This document shows, piece by piece, positions 23,086 to 33,337 of a stretch of 64,000 nt of DNA. Made by a program: the position numbers and the translations under genes. The DNA comes from Microthyrium microscopicum (Eukaryota > Ascomycota > Dothideomycetes > Microthyriales > Microthyriaceae): assembly GCA_010405405.1 (NCBI GenBank), contig MU004233.1, forward strand, positions 65,067 to 129,066, read 5' to 3'. The number at the start of each line of letters is the position of its first letter. Position 1 is the first letter of the stretch. The notes under the pieces are model-generated. The model was not told the origin of the DNA. It made no database searches and saw only the letters and a program-made list of their open reading frames with translations.

Positions 23086-24943
23086 ATGTTTACAAGATCA
23101 AATACTCATACTTGGATGCCCGCATGGGTTCCCGAGTCAACTACAACGCTTGCATTTCTTCTCTTGATATGTTCCGCCGTACAATCAAGTGTAAGTTCCA
23201 TTTCTATTTCCAGCCACAATGACTAATTGTCCTTAGACTAATGGCTATGATGGCTCCATGCTCAACGGACTCAATATCCTGCCATCATACACGAACTATT
23301 TCCATCTCAATCCAGCTACTACTGGTCTCAACACAGCATCAGTGTTTATCGGCGGATTCTTTGGTCCAATGGTCTCTGGAGTGATTACCGATCGACTTGG
23401 TCGTCGCCCTGCTATCTTCTGGGGATCTGTCATTACTCTAGTTGGGATTTTACTCCAAACTGCTGCGCAGAACGTTGCCATGTTTGTTATTGCTCGAATT
23501 ATTCTAGGTTTTGGAACTGCGTTATCGGGAATTGCTGCCGGGGTTTATCTTACGGAAACGTTTCCTAGTCGATGGAGGGCCTGGGGTGTAGGCATACTGA
23601 ACAATTTCTACTAGTAAGTCTACTGTAAAGGTACACGCCGAAAGTCTTCCAGCTTATCGGTACAGCGTGGGTGCTCTCATTGCGGCTGGAATTACTCTCG
23701 GAACATCCAAATGGGAATCAACTTGGGCATGGAGAGCCCCATCATTATTCCAAGGAATCTTCTCCCTGCTTTGCATTCTCATACTTCCTTTCATGTAAGC
23801 AAATCATACCTACGAAACGACAAAACTAATCCCACAGACCTGAATCACCTCGTTGGCTAGCTCATAACGGTCATTACGAAGAAGCTCGTACCGTAGTCGC
23901 AGAGACGAATAGTAACGGCAATCTTGTGGACCCAGTCGCCATTACCATATACAAAGAAATCGTCGACACATTAGATTGGGAGAAAAAAGATGGCCGGACT
24001 ATGAGTCCTATGGAAATGTTCAAAACTCCTGTGGCAAGAAAGCGGATGTTGATTGGCATGTCACCAGGTCCAATCTCCTGTGTTGTTGGCAACATTATTG
24101 CCTCCTATTATCTAGGCGATGAACTCACTACAGCGGGAATCACCAACTCAGACGACCAACTCAAAGCTGTAAGTTTCTAGTTTCCGATAAAGCTTCAAGA
24201 CTAACGCATCATAACAGAATATCGTGCTGAACGTATGGTGCTTACTTTGCGCTCTTTTTGGTACACATCTCATCGCCTTATGGGGACGTAAGTCTACTGC
24301 TCTATTGTCGCAGTCTCTACTCATAGTCTGTCTCTTCATCATTGGAGGTCTCTCCAAAAAATACGCGGATAATCCGGGCGGAGCGTCACATAGCCTCATT
24401 TACGGTGATGTGGCGGTGATGTTCTTGTTCCAAGGCTTCTACTCCATCGCATGGACGCCTCTTCTTTTTCTTTATCCACCGGAAGTTATGAATTATTCCA
24501 TTCGTGCCAATGGTTTGGCCTTTTCAACCTTTGCTCTCAATGCATTAGCGTGCGTACCTATTCTACTCCACGTTTTGAGCGTCAAACTTGACTAAACTAA
24601 TCTAGTTGCTTATTGGTCTTTGTAATGCCAATAGCGATCAACAACATTGGCTGGAAGACTTATATCATCAATGGATCCTGGGACATAGTCATTCTGGTCA
24701 TCATTGTAAGCATTTAAGCATACTAAGCTATTCAGTCCTGTTCGCTAATTCTGAGTGTATTAGGCCGTCTATTGGGTTGAAACGAAAGGCAAGACCCTAG
24801 AAGAAATTGATGTGATATTTGAGGGAGAAAAACATTCTTCTGTTCCCAATGTGGAAGCAGTTCGAACAGGTCAAGCTACTGTCGACGTCGATGCAATAGA
24901 GCATGAGCTACATGGAGAGAAAGGAACCATGAAGACTGAATAA
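23086..24943 (+). CDS. MFS sugar-porter family transporter
   Basis: Seven exons join in frame to 517 residues: 23086-23190, 23237-23613, 23666-23794, 23838-24168, 24218-24549, 24606-24705 and 24764-24943. Signatures of the sugar porter family are in order: NGYDGSMLNGL after helix 1, DRLGRRPA between helices 2 and 3, AAGVYLTETFPSRWRAWG, PESPRWLAHNG after helix 6, and VETKGKTLEEI after helix 12. The protein lies in the plasma membrane and should move a sugar by proton symport. The NGYDGSMxNG type is common in lactose/cellobiose- and hexose-type permeases, so an oligosaccharide substrate is possible but not shown. The short soluble C-terminal tail is acidic. The next gene, an FAD oxidase, is convergent. 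Confidence 0.9.
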
Positions 24944-25174
24944 ACCCACTGCAATAGCTCAACCATCTAAGAGGAGTCCCTTATCGCAGCTCTCAAACAA
25001 AAGCTCTGCTAGATCTCTCCGTATGTGGAACCGCTTCTTGGTACGTTTGACATGCGTACCACGCTGAGAATATGTGCTAGTTACCATCAAGCTAGTATCC
25101 TGAAGCAGCCTACAACGTTAGCCAGAATGCACCGGCTGGTATGCAAGGCAGCAGTAACATTAATATATGATATT

Positions 25175-27140
25175 CTATGTGATATAAAGCTTCCCATCGT
25201 CTTTTCTCGTGAACACTTCCGAGCCAACGCATGGATAACACCACAACGTGTTATTTGGGTCATACTTTTGCTTGATTTTCAAAAGTCGAGGGTAGTTTGA
25301 GCCCCAAAACGTCTTCTGCCAATCGGGTTCTAAATAACTTGCCTACTTGAAGTCAGATATTGATCAGGATGCCGGTCACAGAGGCTGAGAAGCTTACCTC
25401 ATTCAGATATGCTGCAGACTGGACCGAAAATTTGTCAAGCATTGAAATATCTGCTTGTGTAGCGACATAACTTTGCAACACTTGACGATTCGTTGTGAAC
25501 TTTGACTGGTTCAATGGGAGAATCGACATGTGTACAATTGCATCTCGCCAGGCTGGATTCAATCCAGTACTCTCTTTACTCTTTTCCACCGCTCCTCCTG
25601 CGATGTTGAAAGGTTCGAGGACATGACCATTAGCAAAGAGTTCCCCAAGTACTTTTGCCATGCCATCAACATCCTGAAGACCTTTGCGGCCCAAAAGTCT
25701 AGAAGCCATAATACCAGCATCTCCTTCTGTTATTTCCGTTAATCCATCATTCAAAGCCAAATTCAAGGATATCAGTAAGGTATTCAAAGCGTCTGGAACC
25801 GGGTAGCTTGTGACCTTCAAGCCCATTGCAGTCAAATTCTTGCCATACGGATCCAGAAATTTGTTCATTTCGTCCATCGTCTTTCCAGGGGCACTGAGCA
25901 GGGTCCGAAATATATTGCTGTACATGAGAGGATATCCGCTGATTCCATAATCGCACCACTCCGGCATGACGCTGAGTAAATAGGCCATGCCTTTCAAGTA
26001 TCCAGCATTTCCAGAGCTTCCAGGAGTGACAGAAATTTTGATTCCGTTCAGCGTTGTAGGGTCGTGAGTCTTCATGGTAACCTTCGTTACGATTCCCCAA
26101 GTACCACCACCTCCACCACGTAAGGCCCAGAACAGATCAGGGTGGCTGTTCTTGTTGGCAATTGCAACTTCTCCAGTGGGGAGCACGACTTCGAATTCCA
26201 GTACGTTATCGACTCCTAGGCCTTTGTAATTGCTGAAAAAGCCATGTCCTCCTCCTTGAAGCCAGCCACCTGCTGCACCGACGCTCTTTCAGTTGTTAGA
26301 TCTTGATCATATATTAACTCGGTTGTTCTTACCCCACTTGTGCCTCCGGTAACAATCTTCTTTTGCGTGTATGCAGCGGAATACAAGTCCTTCCATTGTA
26401 TACCACCACCGTAAATTACCACACTCTGTGCCGTTGTATTCTCAAAAATGTTATTTGATTTATCCAATCTTTGCGACTGAGTAGTAGCGGTCGGGGTCCA
26501 GTCGTTTGACCATTTTATTCCCTTCAGATTATGTACCCATATCCCCAGACTGCCATAGCCTAAGTTTCTACCAAGAGATCAGTATGAAAGGTTCTTGTTT
26601 TGACAATGAGTTTGACTCACTTGCCGAGGAAATCATGGCCGGTGTTCTTGATGCTGATCCTTAGATTCCATTTGTTTGCAAATTTGACAGCAGCAACGAC
26701 ATCAGATACTGACATTGCCTTGACGACATAGGTCGGATAGTTGCCAAGCGAGCAAGTCACTGCCGCGTATTTGGATGGACAGTCAAGACACCCGAATCCT
26801 CCCCACCAACCCGATTTCACCAGCCATGGATCATTATCGAAATCTTTGGTCCGTAGCCCACATCCCAAGACACCTCCTTTGGCTTGTGTCTCATACTTGC
26901 CCGTGTTGGACAGAACTGGCGTCAAAAGTTTCCCATTAATAGTTTTATTGAAAACAAGCCAGTCATCACTCTTCGGATAGGATTCGTCTCCTGGATACTG
27001 AATTGCGATCAGCGTGATAGTAGAATATTTCGGGAATGTATACGTACTGTCTTGGCCAGCTTCTGAGCAACCGCTGTCGAGCTCGAGGAAGATAGCAAGG
27101 CACAAACAGCAATTATGCTGGTACCGATATGCCATCGCAT
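25175..27140 (-). CDS. Secreted FAD-linked oxidase, BBE type
   Basis: Exon 1 (27140-27048) encodes a signal peptide (MRWHIGTSIIAVCALLSS). Later exons give a PCMH-type FAD domain with NTGHDFLGKNLGYGSL, whose histidine is the usual site of covalent flavin attachment, and with SVGAAGGWLQGGGHGFF and LFWALRGGGGGTWGIVT. The last exon (25342-25175) gives the berberine-bridge C-terminal block ASYLEPDWQKTFWGSNYP then KYDPNNTLWCYPCVGSE. Introns predicted include 26998-27047, about 26564-26615, about 26289-26336 and 25343-25397; all read in frame. There is no second-loop cysteine, so the flavin is probably held by histidine alone. It resembles fungal isoamyl-alcohol-oxidase-like and AA7-like enzymes; substrate unknown. 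It lies tail to tail with the sugar transporter. Confidence 0.85.
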
Positions 27141-28123
27141 GCCTAAGGAGGATTTATGTATTCAACAGCAACCCAAGAGGAATCGTATCGCCAGTATTCA
27201 CGCATCTCAGGCGCTTGTGGCTATCTTTAACCAATGACAATAGTATTTTCCCATGGCTGTTCCACAATGATACGACTATAAAGAATCGCGAAATTGATTG
27301 AACCTGCGATCTAATATCGCTATTCAGTGTTTACGGGACAGTGTCAGTGCCCGATGTGAATCCAGGCTCCCGGCAGCCGTTTGGTCATCTGTACACCAAT
27401 AGGGCAGAGTGTGCTGGTTATGCCTGTCCATCTTCGTAAAAGCCCACTATTTTCCAGGCGCTTGGAGACCTAAATGAAGAATACTCCAAGATCTAGACTG
27501 GACTGATTGGTCTTATGCCCTGGAAGCTAAGGATATTATATGACCAGGAGTATCGAGATTCAGATCTATATTGCTTCCGACATTCGCGAATACGTAATAC
27601 AGTCTTATTGAATCTCGGGCCGAGAATGAGAGTAGGGATCCCGTTTCTACAGATACTTGAATAATGGCATTTCTGCAGTGATGTACGGAATGTTAATCAC
27701 AGCAACTTCTTATTTCTTGTCCATTGGAAATATACATAGTATAAGATGTAAAGCCACACTGCGAAATGTGTATAGAATTGTGGAAACAGCTCACGAAATT
27801 CAACTGCTAGCACATGTCTTCCCACTTTTCTAGTATCTACAAGTACATGTACTACTACTAGTCAGCATATGAATGACTACTACTTACCGGTATAGCTACT
27901 TCCACTCTATACAAGCGAACCAAGAGTGCCAGGCTGTCCAACCCTCCTGTGGTTAGCTTGAAGGAAATGGAAGATCACTGGCAGGTTCTACCTTTACAGG
28001 TACGCCCTATGCATGACCATTTCACCGCTGGGTTTGAATAGAAAGACATAGGGACAACATGCCCCTCAATCCTCTATTCACTTTTCTTGCGAGAGAATAG
28101 AATGTACGAAAAAATCCAGTTTG
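27141..28123. other. Divergent intergenic region
   Basis: Nearly 1 kb between the divergent FAD oxidase and ATP-grasp genes. No reading frame of interest was seen. This must hold both promoters. Several AGGTACATGTACT-like short palindromes (for example near 27841-27855) were noted but not assigned. Confidence 0.5.
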
Positions 28124-29137
28124 ATGCCTTCATCTACCCGAAAAGTTCTCTTGTTGAGTCACACAAACTATGATCCAGGCAATTCCAACAATGAGAGCTC
28201 TGCGCCAGCTCGAATCCTCACTGCGGCTGGTAATTCTCGTGCTGGGCTAGCTCGAATCCTTACTGCTGCTGGTGCATCAGTTTCTGCCACATCGTGGAAC
28301 GACGATTGCCTTGATCCGGAATATCTGGCAGCTTACGATGTCGTCAGCTTCATAGGTTGTTGGTTCTATGATAAGCAGCCAAAAAGGTTTTGTGCATTAG
28401 TCAAAGACAAAATCATCCCGGCCCAAAAGCTCAATTCGGAACTGAGAATCCTCAATAATCCCGAAATTGTCCTCTGGAACATGGAAAAAACATACTTGCA
28501 AGATCTCGAAGAAGCAGGCTTCCAGGTTCCCAAAACACACTTCATTGATGATCTTTCGCAAATTTCTGATCCCGAGATGTTATGCAAGCATCTCAATGAA
28601 GTTGCAAATGATTTTGGACAGAGAAAATCATATGTGCTCAAGCCATCCATTTCTGCCTCTGCTAAACAGACGCATCTCGTTCTCGATCGCTTCAACTACT
28701 CGAAGGCGGATCACGAGTACCTTTCCTCTGTACTGACAAACGGCCTCGATGGAAGGTTGATGGTACAGCACTTTGAGCCCACCATCCACAGTGGTGAATA
28801 TAGTCTGGTCTTTGTGGGTGGTGAACACACGCATACCGTGCTCAAAATGCCTGCAAAGAATGACTTTCGAAGCCAGAAAGCATTTGGCGGCCAACGGATT
28901 GAGATTGGCAAAGCGGAGCTGCCCAGCGAGGCCAAAAGAGCCGCAGAAAAATTGATTATATGGCTAGAGCAGCGCTTTGGCGAAGTGTCTTATTGTAGGA
29001 TCGATGGTGTCATTCGTGACGATGGCGAATTTGTCTTCATGGAGGTGGAAGCGATCGAGCCAGAGCTATGGTGGGAAAGTGCCAGCACTTCTCGAGCAAA
29101 GGACCTTTTATGCCAGGTTTTTCTTGGGAAAGGCTGA
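28124..29137 (+). CDS. ATP-grasp domain enzyme
   Basis: Single-exon frame of 337 residues; ATG at 28124 (MPSSTRKVLLLSHTNYD). The C-terminal two thirds have the ATP-grasp layout. A lysine-containing strand appears in SYVLKPSISASAKQTHLV, hinge residues in LMVQHFEPTIHSGEYSLVFV, and the metal-binding end in SYCRIDGVIRDDGEFVFMEV followed by EAIEPELWW. This set is typical of RimK/glutathione-synthetase-like ligases of the small fungal type, which join a carboxylate to an amine with ATP. The substrate is unknown; such enzymes occur in both primary and secondary metabolism. The N-terminal domain contains an in-frame duplication (ARILTAAG twice). No signal peptide, so it is probably cytosolic. Confidence 0.8.
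   Translation: MPSSTRKVLLLSHTNYDPGNSNNESSAPARILTAAGNSRAGLARILTAAGASVSATSWNDDCLDPEYLAAYDVVSFIGCWFYDKQPKRFCALVKDKIIPAQKLNSELRILNNPEIVLWNMEKTYLQDLEEAGFQVPKTHFIDDLSQISDPEMLCKHLNEVANDFGQRKSYVLKPSISASAKQTHLVLDRFNYSKADHEYLSSVLTNGLDGRLMVQHFEPTIHSGEYSLVFVGGEHTHTVLKMPAKNDFRSQKAFGGQRIEIGKAELPSEAKRAAEKLIIWLEQRFGEVSYCRIDGVIRDDGEFVFMEVEAIEPELWWESASTSRAKDLLCQVFLGKG
28207..28274 (+). repeat. 42 bp in-frame tandem duplication inside ATP-grasp gene
   Basis: The string AGCTCGAATCCTCACTGCGG at 28207 recurs at 28249 with two silent differences in the first 25 bp, an offset of exactly 42 bp. It adds 14 residues, so the protein reads ARILTAAG, then SRAGL, then ARILTAAG again. Confidence 0.85.
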
Positions 29138-29829
29138 AAGTGGTACAATCTCTTACATCACTTCATACTAGATTCCACCATATTTTACATTGTGGAGTGA
29201 AGAAAGTGGTCATTGTAAGTATTTGCAGAGACCAGAGGTAAAAATTATATAATATGACAGATTTAGTTTTCAGCCAAATACTATAAGACTCTAATTCGTA
29301 GGCATTTCCAACCTTTGGTGAATTTTATGTATTGATATGATGAAAGGTGAGTTCCTACACAGATACGGAGTACATAGGTCCTGGATCAAACTTTAATGCT
29401 TCAGCCTTCTCGAAAAAGTAGAGAACCAACACTGTAAGCATTCTTTCGCTGCCTCAGCGAACTTATATACATATCAAAATCCAAACAATATGACTTCGGA
29501 AGTTCCGAGCTGTTCGACCTAGCCACGAAGATGCGCGAGGGCATGTTCAACATAGGTGCCGCGGGTCAGAATTATACGCCACCTTCAAATATATTGATTA
29601 TCTTCATGGCCCTATGAATCTGGTAGTAGTTTGTCTCACTCGGTTAGGAGCGAGGTTAGTGGCGTTAAAGACTCATTTATTCACTAAGCAAAAGGCTATG
29701 ATCTTCGATCAATCAAACAACCTTATCTTGAGAACCATCTATAAGTGTGTAGAGAGTCTTTCTTATGGATCTAGTAGTTTCGCGATTGCTTTTCGTGATT
29801 CTATCCAGTATTGAGTCAAATTTCGAAAG
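29138..29829. other. Intergenic, no gene recognised
   Basis: About 690 bp between the ATP-grasp and AA9 genes. Only short motif-free frames are present. It contains the AA9 promoter by position. Confidence 0.5.
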
Positions 29830-31250
29830 ATGCGAGCTACAACAATTTCTTTGCTCTTTGCGGGTGCTGTCTCGGCCCATAGTGCCGTCTGGAATATCAC
29901 CATCGATGGGACAGTGTAAGAAGTTCACAGTCGAAGATATTCCATAGGCTCATATCTCCAGATACCCAGCTCGTGACGCGCGAATCGATCCTTTCGTGAA
30001 GGCCAAGCGTATTGAGTGGGGATTTGATAACGCTCAGAACTTCACTTGGGCGGCGGTCACTAATGTAACCGACAAGGGAATCGCATGTATGCTCTGTAAA
30101 TGCTCGATATGGAGGCGCCATGAACTGACCACTACAAGGCGGAATCAATGCACAACCTCCTGCGCTCACAGCAAAAGCTCGTGCTGGTGCCAAAGTGACT
30201 GTCCAATGGTCTGGCGTAATCAAAGGACATCAAGGCCCTTACATGACTGTGAGTAATTACGGAAAGTCACCAGTGCCGCTTTTAATGGGAGCTGTAGTAT
30301 CTAGGAGAATATAAGCCGGGCCAATCTCCAAACGATGTCGCATTTTTCAAGATAGATGAGGTCGGCTACGACAAGGAGAAGAGTGAGTATACCGTCAAAC
30401 AAAACATTTGAACTGCTCTAACACATGAATCTACAGAGATATGGGCCAACGAAAAGCTGATCCAGTCCGGAACGCGGGAAACCTTCCAAATTCCAAGTGA
30501 CATCAAGCCGGGTGTTTATGTCATGCGAACTGAACTATTGTCTCTTCATGGTAACATGTGGAACAAAGATAATGATGTCGAGCCATTTGGTGGACGTGGT
30601 CCTCAATTCTATACCCATTGCTTCAACGTTGATATCTCAGGTTCTGGAAATGCCGAGCCCAAGGGTGTCAAGTTCCCCAGTCCAGAAGCTATGAAGCAGG
30701 ATGACTACGGAGTCAAGTTCAATGTTTTCGATCAGCAAAAGTTCCCATGGCCATCATATGTAAGCTGGTCTCATTCACTCGTGAAGACGATTACTAACGA
30801 ACGTGCAAAAAGACACCTCCGGGACCACCCAAGTACAATGGAAAATATGCCGAACCAGTAGGACCAGCGCCAGTAGTTACGCCAAAAGAATTGGGAGCTT
30901 TCTCCGAACCATTCGAGTCCAAATACCAAGCCTTCAAGAGATACTGGGATCATGATGCTCGAAGCACAAATGATTTCGTCAATTCGTTGTCACCTGGCAC
31001 TAAAGAAGGCGATAAGCCCCGACCGATGGCTCCACCCAAGGCTGGCTCTGGCTCACCTGGAGCATATGACAAGGATACCAGCAAGGATTTCAATCTGACG
31101 GCAAACACGGAAGGAATTTTCAAGGCCTTTGAGAAAGATCCCAAGTCGGCAGACTTCTTCAAGAAGCAGGGTGCGGAGCGAAGGAAGTTCCCAGAGGAGC
31201 TTGAAGCTTTGCGACAAGAAGGTATTAAACTTGGCGCGGTAACTCCATAA
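29830..31250 (+). CDS. AA9 lytic polysaccharide monooxygenase with long C-terminal tail
   Basis: Six exons (29830-29915, 29962-30086, 30139-30248, 30298-30382, 30437-30759, 30813-31250) sum to 388 residues. A signal peptide, MRATTISLLFAGAVSA, ends just before a histidine, giving the N-terminal His of the copper His-brace. The second His is in GVIKGHQGPYMTYL. The signature GPQFYTHCFNVDISG near residue 235 has the Gln and axial Tyr of AA9 enzymes and a cysteine. AA9 enzymes oxidatively cleave cellulose and related glucans outside the cell. The catalytic domain ends about residue 240. Beyond it are a Pro-rich linker (SYTPPGPPKY) and about 110 residues rich in Lys, Glu, Pro and Phe, with no CBM1 cysteines. 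I do not recognise this tail. Confidence 0.85.
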
Positions 31251-31396
31251 AGGACAGAACGAGTAAATCTATGAGGAGTCAATGAAAGCCGACTTAGAAA
31301 CTCACATTCATTCAGTGATGTTGAATGACCAGTAATAGAGCCAATGCGTAAGCATCAAGGGGATATCATATTCAGTCATAATCCAATACAAACTGC

Positions 31397-33069
31397 TCAG
31401 TGAGCTTGAAGCCAACCAAGCATCTGTCCAAATGCTAGCTGTTGAGCTTCCTTGATCTTTGAATCCTCGTAATCACCCAATACTGCAAAGCCGTGGGGAA
31501 CTTCAGGATATACCTTGACCTCATGTTCAATCTCGGCTTTTTCGAGTGCCTCAACACCAGCTATGCGCACCTCATCTGGGAACAGTGGATCGTTTTCCAC
31601 GCAAACCAGAATAGTCGGGACTTTAAGCTTGCTGATATCCTCAGGGGCAATTTGTGTGCCGTGAGCGATGGCGCCAACCTTGATCACCGGACCGCTCGTC
31701 GCAGCGGCTTGCGATTCCTCATCGTCTTTTGGTGCTGCGCTTTGTGGTGTAGCATTTCCGCCTTCACCGCCAAGTAAGAGAACGTATCGCGCGCCAAAGC
31801 AGTAACCCACAGCATATATGCCACCTCCATTGGCAACAGCGTCTGCGAATTCTTCCTTGGCGCCTTCGATGACTTTGTGCAGGATGGGCAAGACCTTCTC
31901 TGGCGTGTGTCTGGCAAGCCACATATCTATCATGAAGGCTTTGGCTGTGTCGGCTACACCCATTTTGATACGCTCTAGTAAAGATAGCTCTGCGCCGGCA
32001 TCAGTGACACTGTTCCCAGTTGCCGTATCGCCTCCAAACCTAGAATTCCTATCAGAACCATTGTAAATATATGATTAGAGTTTCGACTCACTGATCTGGC
32101 ATGATGACCAAAAAGCCTTCCGAAGCAAACTTGTCTGCTTGTAACTGATTGTTTGCGGATTTTAGACCAGTACCTGGATTGATTAGTATGCATTGTATGG
32201 TTTGGGTCCCTCATAAGTTGGGAACCAAAAGCGGATTTTCATACCTCCTGTCAAAAGCAGAAGCAATTTGGACGGAGAATGCGGATAGTCAGCCGGCTTC
32301 GCGATGTACACCTTGTATGGTCAACTTGGAACTTTCGAAATGTATGACATGGGACAATGGAACGTTCATACATCGACGTCTCCAAGCTTCGTAAGCTCCT
32401 AGTTTGCGAGTCAATGTAAAGAGCTTTGCAAAACTCATGAAAGCTTACTCCCGTTGGCACCTCACCAGCAGCTATATCAGTTAGCATTGCAGAGTGTAAT
32501 AGTTTGGGTGGCATGTTTTACGTGAAGGTCTATCCGTTGTACAGTGCTCACCCATTGTTGGCCCAGTTTGAGCAACAGAGTCTCCTAGAAATTCTTAGAT
32601 CAAGATTGCGAATAAAGCTAACACGCGCTGAAAAGACCAAAATGGTCTGGTCAGGATCAACAAATAGAATAATCGCATAATCCATCGCATTCGACGGCAT
32701 CCATAGCATTCGATTAGAAACGCCTTATGGGAGCCATCGAATGCGATGTGGGACACATTGATTTTGTGTTCATTGGATGTCGTCAAGAAATGCTGTTTGA
32801 CACGGCGGAATCTTACCTGCAAATTGTCAATATACGATTACGACTAGACCTGACATGCTGGAAAGATCACTTAGGCTTTTCGTGCCGAAACCGTTAAACA
32901 CCCATTGCATTCGATGGTAGCCATCGAGTGCGATGGGAGACAAGATTACTTTGGTCCATAGCATGTCATCAAGAAATATAACTTAGCATGGAGGAATCTG
33001 ACCTTGAAATGGGGAGTCTTCAACAGCGTCACTTTCGGGAGCCTTGGTGGCAAGCTCTGGGTCGGACAT
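31397..33069 (-). CDS. Dienelactone hydrolase family protein
   Basis: Exons read on the minus strand from ATG at 33069 (MSDPELATKAPESDAVED), through small exons giving AAGEVPTGELTKLGDVDVYI and LLLLTGGTGLKSANNQLQ, to the large last exon from about 32040 to 31397. Catalytic features of the family are present: GGIYAVGYCFGARYV (nucleophile Cys in GYCFG), ENDPLFPDE (acid) and PEVPHGFAVLG (His). Such enzymes hydrolyse lactone or ester bonds, and the fungal versions are cytosolic with broad substrates. The first intron (32585-33002, 418 bp) is built of two tandem introner-like repeats meeting at CAG|GTAAG with nothing between them. Other introns are of the usual 45-75 bp. It is transcribed convergently with the AA9 gene. 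Confidence 0.85.
32585..32816 (-). repeat. Introner-like element, copy B2 (second half of tandem intron)
   Basis: A 232 bp unit from donor GTAAGATTCCGCCGTG (32816) to GAATTTCTAG (32585). It shares with copy B1 the donor block and the internal CATTTCTTGACGACATCC. Plus-strand palindromes are CCATCGCATTCGACGG (32682-32697), CCATAGCATTCGATTA (32701-32716) and CCATCGAATGCGATGT (32734-32749). The 22 bases from CCATAGCA to AAACGC also appear, inverted and nearly identical, in the intron at 62.8 kb. Confidence 0.75.
32817..33002 (-). repeat. Introner-like element, copy B1 (first half of tandem intron)
   Basis: A 186 bp unit from donor GTCAGATTCCTCC (33002) to GACAATTTGCAG (32817). It contains TATTTCTTGATGACATGC and the best-preserved palindrome pair. 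On the plus strand these are CCATTGCATTCGATGG at 32902-32917 and CCATCGAGTGCGATGG at 32921-32936, 19 bp apart start to start. Both ends are recognisable splice sites, so the unit equals a complete intron. Confidence 0.75.
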
Positions 33070-33337
33070 GATTGTAAAGTTACGACCGGTTACAGTGAGG
33101 CACTGCGATAATTCAAAGTTGATATTCGAAGATGAAAGTGAAGGTTATGTAACTAATGGTGAGCATCTGCATTCGTAGACCAAACGCCTGGATGACATCA
33201 AATAGATAAGCGCGCGGCAGCTTCTTCATGCACGCCGCATTTATATATGCGCGGGCCCGGGCGGCTGCACTTTTCACATCAGGCATCTCGCGACCACCAG
33301 CGTTGAAGCATACACCTCATTCATTGCCGGCTATTCG

